Source: a virus | IMG/VR virus record: IMGVR_UViG_3300044491_001293 | Span: 1 to 21,800 of that record | Reading direction: 5' to 3' (one strand) | DNA: 21,800 bases | Shown here: positions 14,334-21,556 of the stretch, in pieces | How the letters are laid out: every line of letters begins with the position of its first letter | Numbering within the stretch: position 1 is the stretch's first letter | Translations under genes and position numbers: made by a program | Notes under the pieces: model-generated | The model's database searches: none | What the model was told of the DNA's origin: nothing | What the model saw: the letters and a program-made list of their open reading frames with translations, nothing else

Positions 14334-14887
14334 GATTGGATTTATATAACCATCCTTATGGTCTTTGTGTGTCAGTTGACAAAGATAATGCTATTGTACG
14401 CATACCAAAAAATGCTTCGAGCTTGGTAGCTAACTATGGCCTAGAACGAAATTGGTTTTATGTTGGAAATGAATTACATCTTGTAAAACCAAAATTTTTT
14501 CATGTTGTGTTAAGAGACCCATTAGAGCGTTGGATTAGCGGAGTTCTTGAATTTCAACAAAGAAAAAAATATCCTGTAATAAAATTTTTAGAAAATTTAA
14601 AAAAAATTGAGTTTGACGAACACACAGTTCCACAATACAAATTTTTACCAGCTTATGGAAAATTATACTTTTATAATATGGATGATGGAGGTTTAGATAT
14701 ATTATTAAAACATAAATTTAAGCTATTTCCACAAACACCACCATTGCCTAAAATTAATTCTACTAAAGAAACCAAGCAGAGAGAAATTCAAAATAGAATA
14801 ATAGCAGCAATGGATAAAAGTCTTGTTAATGATATTAAGGAATATTACGCAGAAGATTACAAATTAATAAAGGAACATTTGCTATGA
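14324..14887 (+). CDS. Sulfotransferase-like protein
   Basis: This is a 187-residue protein. IPKNASS (residues 27-33) matches the 5'-phosphosulfate-binding loop of PAPS-dependent sulfotransferases, and VLRDPLERWISGVLEF (from residue 62) matches the 3'-phosphate-binding RdPxxRwiS motif. DEHTVPQYKFL is also typical of carbohydrate sulfotransferases. It would move sulfate from PAPS to a hydroxyl, most likely on a glycan given its neighbours. The length is short for the family but both cofactor motifs are present. Base composition is very A+T-rich: 99 G+C of 360 over 14461-14820, against about 42% in two sampled lines of gene 43. That suggests a later acquisition. ATG 14324 overlaps the polymerase end. 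Confidence 0.8.
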   Translation: MGLRLDLYNHPYGLCVSVDKDNAIVRIPKNASSLVANYGLERNWFYVGNELHLVKPKFFHVVLRDPLERWISGVLEFQQRKKYPVIKFLENLKKIEFDEHTVPQYKFLPAYGKLYFYNMDDGGLDILLKHKFKLFPQTPPLPKINSTKETKQREIQNRIIAAMDKSLVNDIKEYYAEDYKLIKEHLL

Positions 14888-15291
14888 AAGTAGGATTTAC
14901 ATGTAGTACGTTTGATCTATTACACGCAGGACACGTACAAATGTTGCGTGAAGCAAAAGAACAATGCGATTATTTACTAGTTGGACTACAAATGGATCCA
15001 AGTGTAGATAGAACAGAAAAGAACGCACCTGTACAAAATATTGTAGAACGTTATACACAACTTAAAGCAGTGAAATATGTAGACGAAATCATTCCATATG
15101 GCACCGAACAAGACCTAAAAGATATCTTGACAATGTATAATATTCATGTTAGAATATTAGGTGTAGAGTACAAAGATAAAGACTTTACTGGTAAAGAAAT
15201 ATGCTTACAACGTGGTGTAGATTTTTATTTTAACAAACGAGATCACAGATTTAGTACAAGCGATCTTAGAAAAAGAGTATGTGAAGTATGA
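14884..15291 (+). CDS. Cytidylyltransferase-like nucleotidyltransferase
   Basis: This 135-residue protein is the usual size of TagD/RfaE C-terminal type enzymes. HAGH (residues 14-17, in STFDLLHAGHVQMLREAKEQ) is the nucleotide-binding HxGH motif. KNAPVQNIVERYTQLKAVKY carries the conserved ERYxxL region, and HRFSTSDLRKRV the C-terminal (S)TSxLR motif. The family makes CDP-glycerol, CDP-ethanolamine or ADP-heptose from the phosphate compound. Here it probably activates a sugar or polyol phosphate for the glycan pathway formed with its neighbours. ATGA overlaps on both sides show tight coupling to the sulfotransferase and phosphomannomutase-like genes. Confidence 0.85.
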   Translation: MKVGFTCSTFDLLHAGHVQMLREAKEQCDYLLVGLQMDPSVDRTEKNAPVQNIVERYTQLKAVKYVDEIIPYGTEQDLKDILTMYNIHVRILGVEYKDKDFTGKEICLQRGVDFYFNKRDHRFSTSDLRKRVCEV

Positions 15292-15989
15292 CAATAGAAT
15301 TTGTTTTTGATGTTGATGGTACACTAACTCCAAGCCGTGGTGAAATCGATCCTGAATTTAAACAGTTCTTTGATAAGTTTTGTATAAAGAATAATGTATA
15401 TTTTGTTACAGGAAGTGACAAAGCAAAAACTGTTGAACAGCTCGGCGAAGATACTTATGCATTGGCTAAAGTAGTGTTCAATTGTTCCGGAAATGACATC
15501 TATACTACTGGTGTTAATGTACGCAAAAGCGAATGGACACTGCCGAGTCAGTTAAGGAAAATGCTCGAGGGATGGTTACAAGGTAGTAATTTTAAATACC
15601 GTACAGGAAACCATATTGAAGAACGTCCTGGTACTGTAAACTTTAGCATTATAGGACGTAACTGCACATTAGACGAACGTAAAGAATATATCAAATACGA
15701 CAAATTAATGCGTGAACGTGAAAGTATTGCTTTTCAAATTAATCATTCTTTTAAAGAAATTACTGCTACTGTAGGCGGCGAAACAGGCATCGATATCTAT
15801 CCTACTGGATGTGATAAAGGACAAGTATACTATGAATTTAGTAAAGGTGCCACAATACACTTTTTTGGCGACAAAATGGAACCAGGCGGAAACGATTATC
15901 CACTAGCTAAATTACTAAAACATCCTAGTAAAGCTATCCAAGTAGATAATTGGCAACATACATGGAAGTTACTTAAAGAATATGATTAA
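15288..15989 (+). CDS. Eukaryote-type phosphomannomutase-like HAD enzyme
   Basis: This is a 233-residue protein. FDVDGTLTPSR (D8 nucleophile, D10 acid/base) opens a HAD domain. The cap and later motifs look like eukaryotic alpha-phosphomannomutase (PMM1/PMM2): VTGSDKAKTVEQLG, HIEERPGTVNFSIIGRNCT, DERKEYIKYDK, GIDIYPTGCDKGQ and IHFFGDKMEPGGNDY. The length is a little below human PMM2 (246). The family interconverts mannose-6-P and mannose-1-P (or glucose equivalents), feeding GDP-mannose synthesis. Bacterial PMMs normally belong to an unrelated fold, so this is notable in a phage. Relaxed sugar-phosphatase activity is possible. It lies between a cytidylyltransferase-like gene and a sugar dehydrogenase, consistent with an NDP-sugar route. 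Confidence 0.85.
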   Translation: MTIEFVFDVDGTLTPSRGEIDPEFKQFFDKFCIKNNVYFVTGSDKAKTVEQLGEDTYALAKVVFNCSGNDIYTTGVNVRKSEWTLPSQLRKMLEGWLQGSNFKYRTGNHIEERPGTVNFSIIGRNCTLDERKEYIKYDKLMRERESIAFQINHSFKEITATVGGETGIDIYPTGCDKGQVYYEFSKGATIHFFGDKMEPGGNDYPLAKLLKHPSKAIQVDNWQHTWKLLKEYD

Positions 15990-16722
15990 AATAGGCATTG
16001 CTGGATATGGCTATGTAGGCCAAGCACACTACGAAGCATTAAAAGACTATTATGAAGTACTAATTAGTGATCCAGCAAAAGGACATTATGAAGACTTACG
16101 ACATTGCGATTGTGTAATTGTTTGTGTAGCAACACCCGAAGCTAAAGATGGTACTTGCTATATGCAAAATGTGTATGATGTACTCAACGATCTTAAAAAT
16201 GTACCAATATTGATTAAAAGTACTATAAGCATTGTGGGCTGGCAGTATATCAATAGAACATTCCGAAACGTAAGTTTTTCACCAGAGTTTTTAAGAGCAG
16301 AATCTGCACTAGAAGACTTTAAAAACAATAATACTATACTTATTGGCGGCAATAGTGTACATTTTTGGCAAGAGATTTTTCTTAATAGTATGGGAAATAT
16401 TAACATTGATATTGCTGATCCCGAAGAACTTATACTAGTTAAGTATTTTCGCAACAGTTTCCTTGCTACAAAAGTGGCTTTTTTCAATGAGATATACGAT
16501 CTGTGTAAAAATACAAATGCTGACTACAATACTGTTGCCAAACTAATTAGCATGGATTCACGTATTGGCACTAGCCATACAACTGTTACCGAAGAGCGTG
16601 GATTTGGAGGACACTGCTTCCCTAAGGATGTAAGTGCATTATTAAAAATGGCAGAAGATTTAGGAAATAATCTAAATATACTTGAAGCTGCTAACAACTA
16701 TAACAAAAGGATAAGAAAGTGA
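15982..16722 (+). CDS. Short UDP-glucose/GDP-mannose dehydrogenase family protein
   Basis: This is a 246-residue protein. [12 protein letters not shown] (residues 5-16) is the NAD-binding Rossmann loop. [37 protein letters not shown] (K154, N158) and [10 protein letters not shown] (catalytic C212, K215) are the family signatures for two-step oxidation of the sugar C6 to a uronic acid. Usual members have about 390-440 residues; this one stops just after the catalytic Cys and dimerisation helix and lacks the C-terminal NDP-sugar domain. There is no sign of a frameshift, because the next gene starts by GTGA overlap with a different product. It may work as a compact enzyme or with another subunit. 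The start overlaps the previous gene by 8 bases. Confidence 0.85.
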   Translation: MIKIGIAGYGYVGQAHYEALKDYYEVLISDPAKGHYEDLRHCDCVIVCVATPEAKDGTCYMQNVYDVLNDLKNVPILIKSTISIVGWQYINRTFRNVSFSPEFLRAESALEDFKNNNTILIGGNSVHFWQEIFLNSMGNINIDIADPEELILVKYFRNSFLATKVAFFNEIYDLCKNTNADYNTVAKLISMDSRIGTSHTTVTEERGFGGHCFPKDVSALLKMAEDLGNNLNILEAANNYNKRIRK

Positions 16723-17651
16723 AAATAATTGCTGGAAACGCTAACATGGCTCTAGTAGAATCTATTGCAGAACATTGTTTTGCAGCACTAGTTCCATCTA
16801 AAATTGCTACATTTGCAGATGGTGAAACAACTGTAGAGTTTCATGATAATATACGTGGCGAAGATGTTTTTATAGTACAAAGTACATGTACTCCTGTAAA
16901 TGATAGCCTAATGGAACTGTTGATTATGATCGATGCTGCAAAGAGATCGAGTGCCAGACGGATCACAGCAGTTATTCCTTACTTTGGTTACGCAAGACAA
17001 GACCGTAAAAGTGCTTCACGTACACCTATTACAGCAAAACTAGTTGCTAACTTACTAACAACAGCAGGTGCAGATAGAATACTTACAATGGATCTACACG
17101 CAGGACAGATACAGGGCTTCTTTGATATTCCTGTAGACGACTTAACAAGTCGATTGGTGTTTGCTAAAGATATCAAACGCAATGTAGGAACAGAACAAGG
17201 CACAGTGTTTGTATCGCCAGACGCAGGTGGAGTTGTTCGTGCTAGAAAGTTTGCTGATATGTTCCATGCAGACATTGCTATTGTAGACAAGATGCGTCCA
17301 GAAGCAGGCAAAAGCGAAGTCATGAACTTGATCGGCAATGTAGAGGGTAAACATGCCATTCTGGTTGATGACATCATTGACTCAGGCGGTACACTATGCA
17401 ATGCAGCTAAAGCAATTATAGATGCAGGTGCATTATCAGTACGTGCATACATCACACACGGTGTTCTAAGCGGTGAAGCATGTCAAAAGGTTGAAAAGAG
17501 TGTACTAGAAGAACTAGTAGTAACAGACAGTATTAACAATCGCTGTCCAAAGAATTGCAAAAAGACCCGATACGTGAGTGTAAGCCAACTATTTGGCGAA
17601 GCTATCAGACGTGTCACAAACGAAGAATCAGTTAGTAGTTTATTTGGTTGA
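16719..17651 (+). CDS. prs: Ribose-phosphate pyrophosphokinase (PRPP synthetase)
   Basis: This 310-residue protein is full length for the family (about 310-320). It starts at GTG, overlapping the previous stop as GTGA. Visible motifs: [17 protein letters not shown] (ATP loop); the [12 protein letters not shown] Mg-ATP site; VSPDAGG; and the PRPP loop [10 protein letters not shown]. The enzyme makes PRPP from ribose-5-P and ATP, feeding nucleotide, NAD and histidine synthesis. In a phage it would raise supply for DNA replication, which fits a location between DNA polymerase and sliding clamp genes. The C-terminal third is a bit divergent ([14 protein letters not shown]). Its stop codon lies inside the -35 box of the next promoter. 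Confidence 0.93.
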   Translation: MKIIAGNANMALVESIAEHCFAALVPSKIATFADGETTVEFHDNIRGEDVFIVQSTCTPVNDSLMELLIMIDAAKRSSARRITAVIPYFGYARQDRKSASRTPITAKLVANLLTTAGADRILTMDLHAGQIQGFFDIPVDDLTSRLVFAKDIKRNVGTEQGTVFVSPDAGGVVRARKFADMFHADIAIVDKMRPEAGKSEVMNLIGNVEGKHAILVDDIIDSGGTLCNAAKAIIDAGALSVRAYITHGVLSGEACQKVEKSVLEELVVTDSINNRCPKNCKKTRYVSVSQLFGEAIRRVTNEESVSSLFG

Positions 17652-17676
17652 CTTTACACCAAATATACAGTATAAT
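17648..17676 (+). promoter_or_regulatory. Sigma70-type promoter for clamp gene (TTGACT-N17-TATAAT)
   Basis: TTGACT (17648-17653) and a perfect TATAAT (17671-17676) are separated by exactly 17 bases. TAGGAGA at 17685-17691 precedes the ATG at 17697. The TGA of the preceding gene is part of the -35 box, as at 7858. Confidence 0.8.
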
Positions 17677-17696
17677 AATGCATATAGGAGAATTAG

Positions 17697-18425
17697 ATGC
17701 ACGACATTTTACAAGACATTGTAAGCCATACACACAAATTAGGCTTTATTACAACACTAAAAGTTACAGCTGAAACCAATACACAGATCGAAACAATGGC
17801 AGACGATCGTAGTGTTATTATGACAGCAGAAACACACAATCCAGTAAGCGAATTTGCTGGTACATTTGGTATGCCAGACTTAGGCAAACTTGCTTATCAC
17901 TTAAACAATCCAGAGTATAAAGAAAACGCTAACATTGCGGTTGTTGAAGCAGATCGCAACGGCGAAACTATTCCAACACACATTCACTTTGAAAACACAA
18001 CTGGTGATTTTAAAAATGATTATCGTTTTATGAACAAACAGATTATTGAAGAAAAACTAAAAAGTGTTAAGTTCAAAGGCAATAGCTGGGATGTTGAAAT
18101 CCAACCTACAATGGCAAGTATTGCACGTATGAAACTTATGTCTGGCGCACACAGCGAAGAAAATGTGTTCCAAGTTAAAACAGAAGATGGTAATCTAAAC
18201 TTTTACTTTGGCGACGAAGCTACACACGCAGGTTCGTTTACATTTGAACACGGAATCGAAGGATCATTAACTCATACTTGGGCGTGGCCTGTAGCACAAA
18301 CTATTGCTATCTTAAACTTAGATGGTGATAAAACACTTAGCATCACAGATCAGGGTGCAATGAAAATTAGTGTAGACAGTGGCATGGCAACATATGACTA
18401 CATTCTACCAGCACAGCAGAAGTAA
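17697..18425 (+). CDS. 45: Probable DNA polymerase sliding clamp (gp45-like)
   Basis: This is a 242-residue protein (T4 gp45 is 228). The sequence has the repeated beta-rich layout of a clamp: IETMADDRSVIMTAETHN, then a domain-start stretch SEFAGTFGMPDLGKLAYHLN, a second half beginning near WDVEIQPTMASIARMK, and the ending ITDQGAMKISVDSGMATYDY then ILPAQ, a typical clamp-like final strand. I recall marine T4-like clamps with similar end and FxGTFGM motifs. The clamp tethers polymerase to DNA and, with gp33/gp55, activates late transcription, which links it to the GATAAATA promoters. It has a strong promoter of its own. The assignment is by pattern and context, not by catalytic residues. Confidence 0.65.
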   Translation: MHDILQDIVSHTHKLGFITTLKVTAETNTQIETMADDRSVIMTAETHNPVSEFAGTFGMPDLGKLAYHLNNPEYKENANIAVVEADRNGETIPTHIHFENTTGDFKNDYRFMNKQIIEEKLKSVKFKGNSWDVEIQPTMASIARMKLMSGAHSEENVFQVKTEDGNLNFYFGDEATHAGSFTFEHGIEGSLTHTWAWPVAQTIAILNLDGDKTLSITDQGAMKISVDSGMATYDYILPAQQK

Positions 18426-18428
18426 TAC

Positions 18429-19982
18429 ATGAATACAGATCTCACAGAAGCACAACAAGACTATGCACATTTTTTGCCTAGTATTAGTGGCTTCTATGCC
18501 ACGTTTATAGGCAAACAACGATTCCAAGAGTATGTTGAACCTGGAAGAATTCCAAGTGGTATTAACAACATGGAAGGTATGAACTTTTTAAATCCAAAAG
18601 AAGGAGCGTTCCACTACAAATGGGCGCTTTATTCTGCAGGACATGCAGAGCTTGACACAAACAAATTCAGTGAAAAAGAAGATATGTTGCGTAACCGCGA
18701 CAGAGATAACAGCTGGCTACTTGGCGACTCTGGAGGGTTCCAGATTGCTAAAGGTTTGTGGCCTGGAGACTGGACTAATCCAGATTGTCCCCATGCTGCA
18801 AAAAAACGTGAACTAGTTGTTAACTGGATGGAAGAGTATATGGATTATGGAATGATGTTAGATATTCCAACATGGACATTCCAAGATAAAAAAGCAGCCG
18901 ATGCAGCAAATATTCGTAGTTATCAAGATGCTGTAGATGCTACACACATTAATGCACGTTATTATATGGATAATAGACGTGGTAACTTTAAAGTACTAAA
19001 TGTACTACAAGGTAGTACACACAGTGATGCTGATAGCTGGTACGAAGAGTTTAAAGATTACTGCGATCCTGTAAAATATCCAGACACACACTTTAATGGC
19101 TGGGCAATGGGTGGACAGAACATGTGCGATGTACATCTTATCTTAAGACGCCTTGTGCATATGATACACGATGGCTTACTAGAAGAAGGATTGCATGATG
19201 TAATGCACTTCCTTGGTACTAGTAAACTAGAATGGGCTGTATTGCTTACAGATATCCAACGTGCAATACGCAAGTATCACAATCCAAACTTTATGATTAC
19301 ATATGATTGTGCTTCGCCGTTTCTTGCAACAGCAAACGGACAAATTTATCACAGTATTCGTATTGAAGACCGTGGCAAATGGAGCTATATGATGTCGCCT
19401 GGAGCTGATGCATTAAAATATGCTACAGATACACGCAAGTTTAGTGACGCAGTTATTACAGATCGCATACTAGATGCATTTGAAGATTCTCCTATTAGTA
19501 AACACTGCAAAATGAATGATATTTGTATCTATGCAGAAGGTGATAAAAACAAAGTTGGTTCACCTAAAATTAAAGCAGGTGATATAGACTTAGACAAGCA
19601 TGGCGATCCTATATTAGATGAAGATGGAAATCCGGTAGTACGTAAAAAAGATAGTACCAGTTGGGATAGCTTTAGCTATGCACTACAAATGGGCCATAAT
19701 GTTTGGATGCACATTGAAAGTACACAACGTGCAAACAGAGAATACGACAATGGCAAGTTTCCATACATGCTTATAAATGACAAAGACTTTCCAGGTTGGG
19801 GAGTTGTTAAATTTAAAGAAGTTGTAGACGAAATCTTTAGTCTCAAAGATCGACAAAAGAGTCTAGACTTGATTGAAAAATACGATCGTTATTGGATGCA
19901 TGTTATTGGAACACGCCTAAATATTGGTAAGAAAACTAAAAATGCATTAACAAACTTTGGTAAACTTTTTGAGGAAGTATAA
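18429..19982 (+). CDS. tRNA-guanine transglycosylase-like protein (TGT/DpdA superfamily)
   Basis: This is a 517-residue protein. LLGDSGGFQ (D100) matches the TGT DSGGFQ motif with its general acid Asp. MLDIPTW (D145) matches the base-recognition Asp, VLQGST (Q194) the QGG motif, GWAMGG the GyaxGG loop, HFLGTSK the YLMGVG loop, and TYDCASPF (D293) the FDCVxPT nucleophile region. The CxCxxC zinc site that follows in bacterial TGT is not seen, and there are insertions (residues about 365-410), so it is closer to phage or DpdA-like members. TGTs swap guanine for a 7-deazaguanine in tRNA; DpdA does so in DNA. Which applies here cannot be told. A possible QueD-like protein lies three genes downstream. 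Confidence 0.8.
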   Translation: MNTDLTEAQQDYAHFLPSISGFYATFIGKQRFQEYVEPGRIPSGINNMEGMNFLNPKEGAFHYKWALYSAGHAELDTNKFSEKEDMLRNRDRDNSWLLGDSGGFQIAKGLWPGDWTNPDCPHAAKKRELVVNWMEEYMDYGMMLDIPTWTFQDKKAADAANIRSYQDAVDATHINARYYMDNRRGNFKVLNVLQGSTHSDADSWYEEFKDYCDPVKYPDTHFNGWAMGGQNMCDVHLILRRLVHMIHDGLLEEGLHDVMHFLGTSKLEWAVLLTDIQRAIRKYHNPNFMITYDCASPFLATANGQIYHSIRIEDRGKWSYMMSPGADALKYATDTRKFSDAVITDRILDAFEDSPISKHCKMNDICIYAEGDKNKVGSPKIKAGDIDLDKHGDPILDEDGNPVVRKKDSTSWDSFSYALQMGHNVWMHIESTQRANREYDNGKFPYMLINDKDFPGWGVVKFKEVVDEIFSLKDRQKSLDLIEKYDRYWMHVIGTRLNIGKKTKNALTNFGKLFEEV

Positions 19983-20194
19983 TGACTACAGTAGAAAACT
20001 TAAAAGCATATATTGCAGAACTTACAAAAAAACATAGAGCGCTAGATGAAAAAATTATCGAATTAGAAAAAAAGCTCTATGTAGATCAAGAAGTAAGAAC
20101 ATTAAAAACGCAGAAGTTATTCTACAAAGATGAACTACATCGAATAGAAAATAAAATAAATGCAATGGAGAATGGAGTAAATGGATCCAAATGA
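19982..20194 (+). CDS. DUF465-like coiled-coil protein
   Basis: This 70-residue protein starts at TAATG overlap after a GAGGAAG ribosome site. It is almost wholly helical and charged. HRALDEKIIELEKK, then LKTQKLFYKDELHRIE, fits the HxxLDxxI...LKxxKLxxKDE pattern of the small DUF465 (YdcH-like) family, whose role is unsettled. It sits directly behind the TGT-like gene and overlaps the next small helical gene. It may be an accessory or oligomerisation factor; this is inference from position only. Confidence 0.7.
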   Translation: MTTVENLKAYIAELTKKHRALDEKIIELEKKLYVDQEVRTLKTQKLFYKDELHRIENKINAMENGVNGSK

Positions 20195-20354
20195 GAAAAA
20201 AATTCGTTTAGAAACTATCGAAATGGCACTAGAAGATATCGAAACTATTATTGCTAACATGGAAGAAAAAAACTATCCTAAAAAAGAAATCAACGAATAC
20301 TATAAAAAACGCTGGGATCTTTGGCAGGAACAGTATAAAACGAGGAAATCATGA
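20181..20354 (+). CDS. Small charged helical protein (57 aa)
   Basis: An ATG at 20181, with GGAG about 4-7 bases upstream, opens a 57-codon frame: MDPNEKKIRLETIEMALEDI, then NYPKKEINEYYKKRWDLWQE. It overlaps the preceding gene by 14 bases and ends with an ATGA-type overlap at 20351-20354. It fills what would otherwise be a 156-base gap in a gapless operon, which supports it being a gene. It is probably helical, like its neighbour at 19982; no family is recognised. Confidence 0.6.
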   Translation: MDPNEKKIRLETIEMALEDIETIIANMEEKNYPKKEINEYYKKRWDLWQEQYKTRKS

Positions 20355-20878
20355 AAAGAGTATATGACCAAGGAACAGATATTGAAAGTGTTCAATATTT
20401 TGTTGGAACAGAAGTTGAACATACCCCACAGTTTGGAAAGAAAACACTATTTGTTGTAGGTGCTATGGATCCTGATGAAGTAATGGCTATGGCCGAAATG
20501 CAAGGATGTAAACATATCTATTGTGGTGCTAATATGAGTTTTAATGTCACTAGCAATACAGAAAGCGAATGGAAACCTTGGGAAGCTATGGTATTTCCAT
20601 TATTAAAAGAAGGTTATTGGGTTACACTAGATGCTGATGTAAGCCAAGTTGAAGGCTTATTAGAAAGTGGATTCACGGAACACAACCGTTTTATTCCAAT
20701 GATTAGTGTGAAACTACCATATATCGATCAACTTGGATATAACGCTTGTTTAAAAATTGACGATAAAGACTTCGATGCAAGTAATCCTGGTGTATGGGTT
20801 CATAGATTACACGATTTAAAAGAGAAGGCTGTCTTTACAGACTGGTCTAAATACACTACAGACACAATTATCACTTGA
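20351..20878 (+). CDS. Conserved phage hypothetical protein
   Basis: This is a 175-residue protein behind GAGGAAA. It looks alpha/beta: KTLFVVGAMDPDEVMAMAEM, then HIYCGANMSFN, WEAMVFPLLKEGYWVTLDAD, FIPMISVKLPYIDQLGYNAC, LKIDDKDFDASNPGVW, and an FTDWSKY end. I recall close relatives in marine T4-like phages but no assigned function. The TLDADV stretch and conserved Asp pairs could bind metal; this is not established. The stop codon TGA is embedded in the -35 box of the next promoter. Position between a TGT-like and a T-fold-like gene makes a shared pathway possible. Confidence 0.75.
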   Translation: MKRVYDQGTDIESVQYFVGTEVEHTPQFGKKTLFVVGAMDPDEVMAMAEMQGCKHIYCGANMSFNVTSNTESEWKPWEAMVFPLLKEGYWVTLDADVSQVEGLLESGFTEHNRFIPMISVKLPYIDQLGYNACLKIDDKDFDASNPGVWVHRLHDLKEKAVFTDWSKYTTDTIIT

Positions 20879-20903
20879 CAATATGCAACAAGAACGCTAT
20901 TAT
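20875..20903 (+). promoter_or_regulatory. Sigma70-type promoter (TTGACA-N17-TATTAT)
   Basis: A perfect TTGACA at 20875-20880, 17 bases, then TATTAT at 20898-20903 (5 of 6). The -35 contains the stop codon of the upstream gene. A transcript starting near 20910 would miss the ATG at 20883 but include AGAGGAAG and the ATG at 20943, so it also decides the start of the next gene. Confidence 0.6.
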
Positions 20904-20942
20904 ACATATATGCAAAGACGCATGAGAGAGGAAGATGCTAAG

Positions 20943-21341
20943 ATGAGCACGACACACAGACTACAAAATGCAAAACGCAGTATTTGGGTTACCTTTACTA
21001 AAGAAGGCATTCACAAATACCCAGCAGCACTAGAAGATCCTGCACTAGCAACAGGTGACGAGTATGATGTAAGTTTCTTAGGATACCCACATCGTCATAC
21101 ATTTCACTTTAAAGTGCAAATTCAAGTAACACACAACGATCGCGACATTGAATTTATTCAATTTAAGCGTTGGTTGGAATCACTGTATGCAGGTGATATC
21201 CTGCAACTAGATTACAAGTCATGCGAAATGATTGCAGATGATTTGTATGAACAGATTAACGACAAGTACCCCGGCCGATTTGTCGTTATTGATGTCGCCG
21301 AAGATGGCGAGAATGGCTGTCAAATTGTTTACCCAGCATAA
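20943..21341 (+). CDS. QueD/PTPS-like T-fold protein (divergent)
   Basis: This has 132 residues from ATG 20943, chosen over 20883 because AGAGGAAG precedes it at good spacing and a promoter overlaps the earlier region. The pattern follows 6-pyruvoyl-tetrahydropterin synthase/QueD: an early His (H24 in EGIHKYP), a paired His (H50-R-H52 in GYPHRHTFHFKV, like HGHxY), then DIEFIQFKRWLESL (DFxxLK-like), SCEMIADDLYEQI (PTxENLAxxI-like), and a late VVIDVAEDGENGC strand with Glu. No Cys lies between H24 and H50, where QueD has its catalytic one, so activity is doubtful. Similar proteins are, as I recall, common in marine T4-like phages as hypotheticals. An alternative is an unrelated small beta protein. 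Confidence 0.6.
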   Translation: MSTTHRLQNAKRSIWVTFTKEGIHKYPAALEDPALATGDEYDVSFLGYPHRHTFHFKVQIQVTHNDRDIEFIQFKRWLESLYAGDILQLDYKSCEMIADDLYEQINDKYPGRFVVIDVAEDGENGCQIVYPA

Positions 21342-21355
21342 AGGAAATAAGGTAA

Positions 21356-21556
21356 ATGAATATCACATTTAATCGTGATGCGTATCAGAAAGTATTTAAC
21401 GATCTGGACGAATACCGCGACTACTGTCGCTTTGAAGGTAAAGTGTTTGATGAAAAATCACTTTATAAAAAGTCTGATCCTGTATGGCAGGCATATCAGA
21501 AGTATCAAAACTATTTACGTGCTAAAGCACGTGGTGGTAAACCTCGGAGACGCTAA
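21356..21556 (+). CDS. Small basic conserved hypothetical protein
   Basis: This 66-residue protein starts at an ATG preceded by AAAGGAAATAAGG. It is aromatic and charged (NRDAYQKVFNDLDEYRDYCR, then VWQAYQKYQNYLRAKARGGK) and ends in PRRR. An overlapping frame from 21375 also stays open but lacks a ribosome site and has a less natural composition. I recall similar short proteins in marine myoviruses, with no known role. The stop overlaps the next ATG (TAATG). Confidence 0.65.
   Translation: MNITFNRDAYQKVFNDLDEYRDYCRFEGKVFDEKSLYKKSDPVWQAYQKYQNYLRAKARGGKPRRR

Noticed and set aside
15127-15142. TTGACA followed by TATAAT within the cytidylyltransferase gene
   Set aside because: The boxes are only a few bases apart instead of about 17, so they cannot work together as a promoter.
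16988-17455. Long minus-strand open frame (155 codons) inside the PRPP synthetase gene
   Set aside because: It is antisense to a full-length enzyme with all motifs and has no recognisable protein features. Other minus-strand frames in the window (for example 1105-1470, 12752-13111, 16158-16487) are the same kind of shadow.
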